Assembly (NCBI GenBank): GCA_002390675.1
Contig: DGPZ01000084.1
Span: 824 to 12,865, forward strand
Direction: 5' to 3'
DNA: 12,042 nt
Source of the DNA: Deltaproteobacteria bacterium UBA4427
GTDB taxonomy: Bacteria; Myxococcota_A; UBA9160; UBA4427
A program made the translations under genes and the position numbers. Positions 1-7,799 of the stretch are shown piece after piece. Numbering within the stretch: position 1 is the stretch's first letter; each line of letters starts with the position of its first letter. Under the pieces are notes generated by a model. It did not search any database. It was given only the letters and a program-made list of their open reading frames with translations, and was not told the DNA's origin.

Positions 1-513
1 AAACTTCCGTCCATAGGATTAACGCCGTCCGACACTAGCGGCGTAGCCGTTTCAATCCCAATCGGGAAGTCTCTGCTGCCGAGTACTCAATGGCGGCGGA
101 CGGAGTAGCCGGGCCACTCGTCTCTAGAGTGAACCAGCGCCCGTCTGAGAAAAATCGATCGCCAGCGTGGCCAACCCCAACCACACACTCCCAGCTGGTA
201 GGAAGGGATTCGGTCCCTCGATAGGGCACAAGCCGATGCACCCGAAGATGGGCCCGACAATTACTAATCTCTCGGCAGACCAGCTCACCGGTCAATTTAA
301 ACACCGATCCTGACGCGGAGCACTCTGCTCCGGTGGCCCAATCTTCGAAGAAGGGGCCGAGTACCTCCATCGGAGACTAGTTGTCGGCCTAATATCGAGT
401 GTGCTGCAAACGCGGCTTGAAGTTCCTATCCCCCACTTGAGCCACCAGTCGTGACCGCGTCGAGTTTCCCAAGCTTTTCTGGCATCATCGCCAGAATCTG
501 AGGGAGCGAAGCC
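1..513. other. Gene-poor left end, no supported gene
   Basis: I see no convincing gene in this stretch. A minus-strand open frame of 111 codons (370 down to 35) exists. Its N-terminus reads GPFFEDWATGAE, which vaguely recalls the FEDFxxG opening of MaoC-like dehydratases, but the rest does not continue that similarity and its third-position composition is not strongly coding. It could be a decayed remnant or chance. The last bases (501-506, AGGGAG) are the ribosome binding site of the downstream SDR gene. Confidence 0.4.
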
Positions 514-1398
514 ATGACGAAAACGAAGGCCAGCCAAGACCACGAAGAAGGAGCGGTTGCTGGCAAGCGGACGCCCGTCACGATGATTATCGGGGCTACT
601 TCGAAATGGCAATCCGATGGCCGCAACACGCGGCTCGCCCACGGTGGCGAGATCGACGGCTCTGGGTTGTCCGACTCCGTTCGGTGGGGACTTGGCGGGG
701 CTCTGGCAGAACGATTCTCAGCAGAGGGGCATCACGTTGTTCTGACGACCCGCCACGCGCCTAACGCGGCGGAACTTGAGAACTCGATTCGCTCCCGGGG
801 CGGAGAAGTCTCGACCATCCAGCTCGATCTCGTCTCGCGCGAGTCGATCGATCAGGCCTTTGCGAGCGTGCGGGCGAGTGTCGGGGATCCGGACGTCGTG
901 ATCTATAACGCGGGATACCTTGACGGGCGCGACCTGCCCAAGGATAAGGAGCTGCTCGAGCACGTGCCGCTCGAGATTTTCGAAACCGCGCAGCATCTTG
1001 CGAGCCGCGGACCCTTCCTTGTGGCGCAGGCAGCGCTCGCACCTATGCGTGAGCGCCAAGAGGGGACGTTTCTCATCACGAATAACCCGGCCTCGCTTCG
1101 CGGACGCAAGCGGCGAACCGGAGAGTCCCTTTACTACCCGCGGACACAGACGCGCGCGCTGGCCCAAGTCCTGACCGAGGAATACTCGGAGCACGGGATC
1201 CACGTGGCGAACGTGATCATCGACGGATATATCGATTCTCCGGGCACCCGCGCTCTACCCTTCGCCCAAGCGAATCCGGAGATGATCATGAATCCAGCCG
1301 CGATCGCCGATGCCTACTACTACCTGCATACGCAGGATCGATCCTGCTGGAGTCACGAACTCCAACTCACGCCGCACGCGGCTCGCCCGAGCTACTAG
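514..1398 (+). CDS. SDR-family NAD(P)-dependent oxidoreductase with interrupted cofactor loop
   Basis: This 294-residue protein is a short-chain dehydrogenase/reductase by its Rossmann features. Strand 1 is VTMIIGATS (about residues 22-30), helix A is GLGGALAERFSAEGHHVVLTTR, and the NAG-type motif is IYNAGYLDG. A later block, ASLRG...GIHVANVIIDGYIDSPGTR, is typical of SDRs that keep VIDG after strand 6. Two oddities stand out. About 28 residues (bases 604-687) separate GATS from GLGG, which are normally contiguous in the TGxxxGxG loop. The catalytic YxxxK is also not readable; the nearest text is LYYPRTQTRALAQ, with no Lys. The start has AGGGAG seven bases upstream. The substrate is unknown. 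It seems to be transcribed alone, convergent with the tRNA gene. It may be a normal enzyme of a divergent subfamily, or may have lost activity. Confidence 0.85.
   Translation: MTKTKASQDHEEGAVAGKRTPVTMIIGATSKWQSDGRNTRLAHGGEIDGSGLSDSVRWGLGGALAERFSAEGHHVVLTTRHAPNAAELENSIRSRGGEVSTIQLDLVSRESIDQAFASVRASVGDPDVVIYNAGYLDGRDLPKDKELLEHVPLEIFETAQHLASRGPFLVAQAALAPMRERQEGTFLITNNPASLRGRKRRTGESLYYPRTQTRALAQVLTEEYSEHGIHVANVIIDGYIDSPGTRALPFAQANPEMIMNPAAIADAYYYLHTQDRSCWSHELQLTPHAARPSY
604..687 (+). other. 84-bp in-frame insertion in the SDR Rossmann loop
   Basis: Removing these 84 bases restores an ordinary SDR glycine loop, GATS-GLGGALAERF. The extra 28 residues (KWQSDGR...SVRW) are not part of any SDR pattern I know. 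The segment contains a small hairpin (CTCGCC, six bases, GGCGAG) at about 631-648. It ends in a 17-mer (671-687) that recurs with one mismatch near the tRNA. The boundary is inferred from the family motif; I see no target-site duplication. Confidence 0.5.
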
Positions 1399-1498
1399 GG
1401 TGGCAATGACCTTACGTCGGGCGAAGCCCCGCGAAATCGCGTGCTTTTTCGAGCCGACCGACTCTGTTCGGTGGAAGTCTCCGCTCGGGAAGACGGAG
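1399..1498. other. Spacer between SDR gene and tRNA-Ser
   Basis: This is a 100-base convergent spacer. On the minus strand, downstream of the tRNA, there is a short inverted repeat (ACCGA/TCGGT, about 1460-1475) and a GCGA/TCGC hairpin near 1430-1441 with an adjacent run of five A/T pairs. Either could help end the tRNA transcript, but neither is a clear intrinsic terminator. Confidence 0.3.
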
Positions 1499-1590
<92 letters not shown>

Positions 1591-1729
1591 GCGGGCGCGC
1601 GAGGCTAGCAAGATGGAGGAACTGGGGAAGGGCCAGGACGGCCGATGGGCCGGAAAATCTGAAATTGAATGAATACAGGGTCGATTCGCCGCTCCATATT
1701 CCGTTTGCTAACCTGCTCGCTCTCTGAAA

Positions 1730-1746
1730 CCAGTAATTTGTACTGG
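1730..1746. repeat. 17-bp inverted repeat upstream of infA
   Basis: The arms CCAGTA and TACTGG are perfect complements separated by ATTTG. The centre lies about 54 bases before the infA start codon. The size and symmetry would suit either a dimeric regulator's operator or a small hairpin in the infA leader. I do not recognise the motif. Confidence 0.4.
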
Positions 1747-1776
1747 GATGAATGCACCGCGCTCGAAGCGGTCGCG

Positions 1777-1781
1777 AAGGA
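1777..1781 (+). promoter_or_regulatory. Ribosome binding site for the infA TTG start
   Basis: AAGGA sits ten bases before the TTG at 1792. This supports TTG as the true start: the N-terminal residues SREDLIQATGSV align directly with IF-1 of other bacteria (AKEDNIEMQGTV in E. coli), and no ATG or GTG is suitably placed. Confidence 0.7.
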
Positions 1782-1791
1782 TTGACCTGAT

Positions 1792-2034
1792 TTGTCACGT
1801 GAAGACCTGATTCAAGCAACCGGCAGCGTCGATAAGATCCTCGGCGGGGGGCGCTATCAGATCACGCTCGAGAGTGGCCAGCAGGTAACGGCTCAGCTTT
1901 CAGGGCGCATGCGCCGCTTCCGTATCCGCGTGATTCCTGGCGATCGCGTGACCGTGGGCCTCTCGCCCTACGACCCGACGCATGGCTTTATCACCTTCCG
2001 TCTCAAGGAAGGTCAGTCCGCTCCGGGGCAGTGA
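1792..2034 (+). CDS. infA: Translation initiation factor IF-1
   Basis: IF-1 binds the 30S A site during initiation and is a single OB-fold protein. This 80-residue product matches the family along nearly its whole length: REDLIQATGSV, ESGQQVTAQLSGRMRR, IRVIPGDRVTVGLSPYD and GFITFR. E. coli IF-1 is 72 residues; the excess here is mainly an extra C-terminal tail, KEGQSAPGQ. Translation begins at TTG, a weak start codon that would keep yield low. The next gene, an acyltransferase, starts 28 bases after the stop, so the two are probably co-transcribed, an unusual partner for infA. Many related genomes carry more than one infA, so this may be an additional copy. Confidence 0.95.
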   Translation: MSREDLIQATGSVDKILGGGRYQITLESGQQVTAQLSGRMRRFRIRVIPGDRVTVGLSPYDPTHGFITFRLKEGQSAPGQ

Positions 2035-2048
2035 GCCGGACGACTAAC

Positions 2049-2054
2049 GGGAAG
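2049..2054 (+). promoter_or_regulatory. Ribosome binding site for the GTG-started acyltransferase
   Basis: GGGAAG lies eight bases before the GTG at 2063. An ATG at 2055 opens only a three-codon frame (stop at 2064), so GTG 2063 is the sensible start. Confidence 0.55.
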
Positions 2055-2062
2055 ATGAGTCC

Positions 2063-2716
2063 GTGACTTCACTCGCGCTGCGCTGGCGACTGAAGACGAT
2101 CCAGGCCTACGACCGGTTTCGATTGCGTCGTCGCCTGGCCGAGAACCCCGGCCTCTCCCTCGACCCCGAATCGAGTACGAACTTCGCGTCGTCTCATTTT
2201 GCGATCGCTCCCGGCGGGCATTTGTCTATCGGTCCGCGCGTCTATACGGAGCGACTCGCCCGCGGCGTGCACATCTCCGTCGCCGAGGGCGCGAGTGTGG
2301 AGATTGATGCGGATACTTGGCTGCGTTCCGATTTGGGTCCTGTGATCATCTTCGCCTTTCCGGGCGCGCGCATAACAATCGGCCGCGAGGGATTTTTGAA
2401 CGGCTGTCATTTGAGCGCGAAGTCGACTTTGTCGATTGGGAACCGCGTTTGGATCGGTCCTGGGTCGCGGGTCTTTGATGCGGATCAGCACGATCTGGCA
2501 GTAGACCGGAAAGAACAGATTCAACCGGTCACTATAGGGGACCATTGTTGGATTGCGTCGGACTGCACGGTTTTGCGCGGCGTCGAGATCGGCGAACAGT
2601 GTGTTGTCGGAACGCGTTCGCTTGTGAATAAATCGCTTCCGCCACATACGCTGGCGGTCGGTTCGCCGGCAAAGCCTGCGGGCACGATTAGCGACCGGTC
2701 GAACGTCGACATTTAA
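2063..2716 (+). CDS. Left-handed beta-helix (hexapeptide repeat) acyltransferase
   Basis: This 217-residue protein belongs to the hexapeptide-repeat acyltransferases (the superfamily of LacA, NodL, WcaF and CysE), which move an acyl group from acyl-CoA to a sugar or amino group. Repeats of the [LIV]-G-x4 type run from about residue 55 to 185: ISVAEGASVEI, ITIGREGFLNG, LSIGNRVWIG, VTIGDHCWIASDCTV, VEIGEQCVVG. FDADQHD (138-144) supplies the expected catalytic His143. The C-terminal VGSPAKPAGTI (199-209) is the usual end of the helix domain. The first ~45 residues are basic and not part of the helix. There is no signal peptide, so it is probably cytoplasmic. Substrate cannot be told; surface-polysaccharide or lipid-sugar acetylation is typical. 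It follows infA by 28 bases and starts at GTG. Confidence 0.88.
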   Translation: MTSLALRWRLKTIQAYDRFRLRRRLAENPGLSLDPESSTNFASSHFAIAPGGHLSIGPRVYTERLARGVHISVAEGASVEIDADTWLRSDLGPVIIFAFPGARITIGREGFLNGCHLSAKSTLSIGNRVWIGPGSRVFDADQHDLAVDRKEQIQPVTIGDHCWIASDCTVLRGVEIGEQCVVGTRSLVNKSLPPHTLAVGSPAKPAGTISDRSNVDI

Positions 2717-2723
2717 GCGGTTT

Positions 2724-2744
2724 CGCACGCGCGCCTAATGTGCG
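2724..2744. terminator. Possible weak stem-loop between convergent genes
   Basis: CGCAC (2724-2728) pairs with GTGCG (2740-2744) across an 11-base loop, within the 47 bases separating the acyltransferase stop from the stop of the convergent serine hydrolase. No T-run follows on either strand, so intrinsic termination is only a suggestion. Confidence 0.25.
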
Positions 2745-2763
2745 GGCGAGCGGCATATTATGC

Positions 2764-4023
2764 TTAGCTCTGGGCGCTCGGAATAGTTCGTCCCAGCGCT
2801 TCGTAGACCGCTTCGACGAGCACGTTCGTTCGCGGCGTTTGCCAGCGCTCTCCGGGGCGATTCATCAGGTAGCCAAAGGCCACACCGCTTTCTGGGTCTG
2901 CGAACCCAAGGGTGCCGCCGTAGCCGAAATGGCCGTATGCCTGCTCTCCGCCGCCGATGCGGCGGGTTGCCTGGGAGAGCTGAAAGCCGAGGCCGAAGCG
3001 CGACGGCTTGCGGAGGACGCGGTCCGTTCCGTCGGAAACGATCGAAGTTGCTTCTGCACGCAAGCCTTCTCCAACGAATCCGCCCTCGGACACGTCCTTG
3101 GTCATAAAGGTGTCGTAGAGGCTCGCGACTGCGCGAGCGGTCCCGTGTCCGTTCGTCGAAGGGATCGAAGCGCTGCGCCAACCCGGAGTGTTGGCAATTC
3201 CGAAGCCGGACACGCCGGATGGATTGAAGTAGATGCAAGCGAGCATGGCGTCGGTTTCCGGGTCGCCACTGCCGAAATGCTTTTTGGCCATTTCGAGGGC
3301 ACTGATCTTCTCAGTCGTCTGAGGTCGTGGCACCTCGACAATGGGTGCGACGCGAGCGTGTTGTGATGCGGGTAGGCCAATATGGAAATCGGCATTGTGC
3401 GGCCGGGCAACTCGATCTTGAAAGGCGTCGCGGAAGGAGCCTTCGCCTAATGCTCTTCTCACCATTTCGCCATTTAGGAATCCGTGGGTATTTACGTGGT
3501 AGCCGTGTGCGGACCCGGGCTCCCAGTAGGGGGCTTGACTCGCGAGGGCGCTGCACATCGTGTCCCAGTTGAGCATGGCGTCTTCGGGAAGTGTTTCGCG
3601 GACACCTGGGAGACCGGCCTGATGAGAGAGGAGCATGCGGAGAGTCGTGTGCTCTTTGCCTTCGGCGGCGAACTCCGGCCATCGTGCTGAGACCGGGGCA
3701 TCAAGCGAAAGCTCGCCGCGCTCGACGAGCGACAGAACTAACATGCTTGTAAGGCCTTTGCCGACGGAGTAGGCATTGACCAAGCTGTCGCGTTCCCACG
3801 GGCGCGTGTGTGCGCGATCGACGTAGCCGCCCCAAAGGTCGACCACGGGCTTTCCGTCGACAAATACGCAGACCGCGCCGCCGACTTCATCGCGGCTGCG
3901 GAAATTTTCACGGAAAGCTTCTTCGACGACGCGGAATGCAGGATCGACGACTCCGTCGACGGGTGCCGGAGCGCCGCTCTCGCTAGGCGGATCACTCGGA
4001 AGAGAAGGATCATCAGAAGGCAT
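2764..4023 (-). CDS. Serine hydrolase of the beta-lactamase / EstB esterase family
   Basis: The 419-residue product has the three active-site elements of the class C beta-lactamase-fold hydrolases. They are SVGK (nucleophile Ser86, Lys89), the Tyr motif in HGYHVNTHGFLNGE (Tyr175), and HFGYGGTLGF (365-374), which replaces the KTG box as in EstB/LACTB-type esterases. Other family text includes DLWGGYVD, LLSHQAGLPG and NGHGTARAVASLYDTF. The reaction is likely hydrolysis of an ester or amide; the family name does not imply antibiotic resistance. I chose ATG at 4023. The frame stays open to 4242, but an upstream ATG at 4068 would overlap the divergent gene and add residues foreign to the family. 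The N-terminus is Pro/Ser/Asp-rich and is not a signal peptide, so the protein is probably cytoplasmic. Confidence 0.9.
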   Translation of the reverse strand: MPSDDPSLPSDPPSESGAPAPVDGVVDPAFRVVEEAFRENFRSRDEVGGAVCVFVDGKPVVDLWGGYVDRAHTRPWERDSLVNAYSVGKGLTSMLVLSLVERGELSLDAPVSARWPEFAAEGKEHTTLRMLLSHQAGLPGVRETLPEDAMLNWDTMCSALASQAPYWEPGSAHGYHVNTHGFLNGEMVRRALGEGSFRDAFQDRVARPHNADFHIGLPASQHARVAPIVEVPRPQTTEKISALEMAKKHFGSGDPETDAMLACIYFNPSGVSGFGIANTPGWRSASIPSTNGHGTARAVASLYDTFMTKDVSEGGFVGEGLRAEATSIVSDGTDRVLRKPSRFGLGFQLSQATRRIGGGEQAYGHFGYGGTLGFADPESGVAFGYLMNRPGERWQTPRTNVLVEAVYEALGRTIPSAQS

Positions 4024-4032
4024 CTCGCGAGA
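4023..4032. repeat. 10-bp palindrome at the divergent start
   Basis: TCTCGCGAGA is a perfect palindrome overlapping the start codon of the hydrolase and lying in the 43-base gap to the divergent formyltransferase-like gene. It is short enough to be chance. If functional, it would be placed to affect both genes. Confidence 0.25.
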
Positions 4033-4066
4033 GTACCGACTCGAGGAGCGTGTTACCGTCGAATGC

Positions 4067-4993
4067 ATGCCGCTCAAGATCGCGATTTTTGGACAGGCGC
4101 CCTTCGGGCGCGATGTGACCACCCGGCTGGCGCAAGCCGGCCATGAAATCGTCGGGGTCCACGTGCCTCCGGACGGCGGAGGTCGTCCGGATCCCCTCGC
4201 AGCGGAGGCGGAAGCCAAGGGTTGGCCGCTATTTCGGTACAAGGGCTACCGGCGAAAGGGTGCGGCGATTCAGGAGCGCGTCGACGAATATCTCGCGCTC
4301 GGGGCCGATCTGAATGTTCTCCCCTTTACGACCGTGATCCTGCCGCCGGAAATCGTAGATGCACCAAAATTTCGCTCGGTGTGTTTTCACCCCTCGATCC
4401 TGCCTGCTTTCCGGGGAGGGGCCGCGTTGACGTGGCAGATCATAGAGGGCGCGACGGAGTCGGGGATCTCGATTTTTCAGCCCGATGAGGGCGTCGATAC
4501 GGGTCCGCTCTACCTGCAGAGGGCGGGCGTGCCGATCGAGGCGACAGATACGATGGCCTCGCTGTATTTCGACAAGCTCTATCCGATGGGCGTTGAGGGG
4601 ATGGTCGAGACGGTCGCTGCGATTGGGGAGGGCACGGCGACGCTGACTCCGCAGCGCGAAGAGGGCGCGAGCTTTCAGGGCCTCATGAATGATGAGGCGG
4701 CGCGAATCGATCTTTCGCAGCCACTTGAGGCGGTGGATTGTCGGATTCGCGGCTGTGATCCGGCGCCGGGCGCATGGCTGCTCCGCGACGGAGCACCGAT
4801 CAGGCTCTTCGGGAGCGCGATCGAATCTCGATCAGATTCCGGAAAGGCTGCGGGGACCGTGCTCGGCGTCGACGAGGCTGGACTCGTTTTGGCGGTTTCG
4901 GGCGGATCGATTCGAATCCAGAAGCTTCGCGGCTCTGACGGGAAAGTTGCGGCGAAGAATTCCGGGCTGGTGGCGGGCGATCAGCTCAGCTGA
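4067..4993 (+). CDS. Stand-alone 10-formyltetrahydrofolate hydrolase-type formyltransferase
   Basis: This 308-residue protein has the formyltransferase fold: an N-terminal catalytic domain (about 1-190) and a C-terminal OB-like domain (about 205-305). General annotation would be methionyl-tRNA formyltransferase-like. However, its wording tracks the N-terminal hydrolase domain of animal ALDH1L1 (10-formyl-THF dehydrogenase): KIAIFGQAPFG, DPLAAEAEAKG, ALGADLNVLPF, HPSILPAFRGG, GISIFQPDEGVDTG and FDKLYPMGVEGMV. Catalytic His108 and Asp144 fall where ALDH1L1 has His106 and Asp142, offset by the two extra N-terminal residues. The likely role is release of formate and THF from 10-formyl-THF, or formyl transfer to an unknown acceptor. 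The aldehyde dehydrogenase half is absent. The ATG at 4067 matches the ALDH1L1 start. It lies divergent from the serine hydrolase. Confidence 0.85.
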   Translation: MPLKIAIFGQAPFGRDVTTRLAQAGHEIVGVHVPPDGGGRPDPLAAEAEAKGWPLFRYKGYRRKGAAIQERVDEYLALGADLNVLPFTTVILPPEIVDAPKFRSVCFHPSILPAFRGGAALTWQIIEGATESGISIFQPDEGVDTGPLYLQRAGVPIEATDTMASLYFDKLYPMGVEGMVETVAAIGEGTATLTPQREEGASFQGLMNDEAARIDLSQPLEAVDCRIRGCDPAPGAWLLRDGAPIRLFGSAIESRSDSGKAAGTVLGVDEAGLVLAVSGGSIRIQKLRGSDGKVAAKNSGLVAGDQLS

Positions 4994-5008
4994 CACGGAG
5001 TCGCTGAG
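4985..5008 (+). terminator. Possible stem-loop over the stop codon of the formyltransferase-like gene
   Basis: CTCAGC then GAC pair with GTC then GCTGAG, with one bulged T and a five-base loop, giving nine pairs. It overlaps the TGA stop. No T-run follows, so factor-independent termination is doubtful. Confidence 0.3.
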
Positions 5009-5301
5009 CCGATTCCTGATCGGATCCGATGGCCCTGCGGGGCGATAGACCACCCAATCGAAAACGGGGGCTCGATTTTCCCTGCCTTTCCGCTAATTTG
5101 CGCGCCCTGAACCCGTCCCGCCCCCGACCGGATTCAGTGGCCGAAGTCGTCCGCGCGCACAAGCGTCGTCTCTGCTTCGGACCTCCACGCAAGACGCACA
5201 GGATGCTTTTACGAGCATTGTTCGGATCTGCCAAACCCTCGCATGTGACGCCCGTAAATGACTGGGTGACGCAAGTGAGTGTAGAGGTTGGTCGTAAGGG
5301 G

Positions 5302-5325
5302 CCCACGAGCTCAGCAGCTCTTGGG
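5302..5325 (+). repeat. Hairpin in the fusA leader
   Basis: The outer arms CCCA/TGGG and inner arms GAGCT/AGCTC close over the tetraloop CAGC, with a single C/T mismatch between them. No T-run follows, so this looks more like leader structure than a terminator. Confidence 0.45.
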
Positions 5326-5450
5326 TAAGGGATCGGCAAGAAGCGACGTGAGCCAACACGTTAGTGGCGTAACGGGCCACGCATTCACACGGCACTAAAA
5401 TAATTAGAAGGCCTAGCGTCCGATTCCGGGCGTCTACGCGTAACACGAGA

Positions 5451-5508
5451 CTGCTCAAAGAAAGAGCGGAGCGAAGCAGGCTACCCGCCCCAGGATGGGC
5501 AAGGCCCA
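5451..5508 (+). repeat. Competing and adjacent stems just before the fusA start
   Basis: CTGCT (5451-5455) can pair with AGCAG (5475-5479). Alternatively GCTC (5453-5456) can pair with GAGC (5464-5467), and the two pairings exclude each other. A separate stem TGGGC/GCCCA (5496-5508, loop AAG) ends eight bases before the ribosome binding site GAAGGAAG (5516-5523). The layout could modulate fusA translation, but short stems are common in GC-rich DNA. Confidence 0.3.
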
Positions 5509-5528
5509 GTCGCTCGAAGGAAGACACG

Positions 5529-7634
<2,106 letters not shown>

Positions 7635-7654
7635 TCCTCTCCTCCACGTGATTC

Positions 7655-7697
7655 AAAGAAACCCCGGTGAGTTCACTCACCGGGGTTTCTTTGTTTT
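7655..7697 (+). terminator. Strong terminator after fusA, probably bidirectional
   Basis: The arm AAAGAAACCCCGGTGAGT (7655-7672) is exactly complementary to 7675-7692, an 18-bp perfect inverted repeat with a two-base centre. The descending arm ends in TTTCTTT and is followed by GTTTT. It lies 20 bases after the fusA stop. The symmetry would also serve the convergent minus-strand gene ending at 7800. Confidence 0.93.
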
Positions 7698-7799
7698 GGC
7701 ACCGGCCTCTCCGGGGTCTGGAATCTGCTGAACGCAATTCCAACTTTGATACCCCTGACAGCTACGCCGCTCCCTTTTGGATACTGCTCGCTCTAGGAT

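Larger units (their letters stand above)
1591..1791. other. Intergenic region upstream of infA and tRNA-Ser
   Basis: This gap must carry the promoters of both the minus-strand tRNA and plus-strand infA. I cannot assign a convincing -35/-10 pair for either. It contains a CGGCC/GGCCG hairpin near 1640-1655 and the CCAGTA/TACTGG inverted repeat described separately. Confidence 0.4.
5009..5528 (+). other. Long gene-free leader upstream of fusA
   Basis: About 520 bases without a supportable gene; the 99-codon frame at 5029-5328 resembles no family I know. Visible structure includes a 12-bp palindrome ATCGGATCCGAT (5019-5030), two copies of GTGACGC near 5235 and 5267, a good hairpin at 5302-5325, an A/T-rich patch CTAAAATAATTAG (5395-5407), and three short stems from 5451 to 5508. 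The A/T patch is the best -10 candidate, but I see no matching -35. The stretch may hold the fusA promoter and a structured 5' leader. Confidence 0.4.

Noticed and set aside
35..370. Minus-strand 111-codon frame with a GPFFEDWATGAE N-terminus
   Set aside because: Only the first few residues recall MaoC-like dehydratases; the remainder matches no family I know and codon use is not distinctive.
2069..2728. 219-codon minus-strand frame over the acyltransferase gene
   Set aside because: The opposite strand carries clear hexapeptide repeats; this frame is Arg-rich with no family text.
2764..4023. Calling the serine hydrolase an antibiotic-resistance beta-lactamase
   Set aside because: The KTG box is replaced by HFGYGG and there is no signal peptide, both pointing to an EstB/LACTB-like esterase.
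5235..5273. Two GTGACGC copies about 31 bases apart as a regulatory direct repeat
   Set aside because: Seven bases repeated twice is within chance expectation and no further copies were seen.
5029..5328. 99-codon plus-strand frame in the fusA leader
   Set aside because: No recognisable family, very Arg/Pro-rich as expected of chance frames in GC-rich DNA, and no ribosome binding site that stands out.
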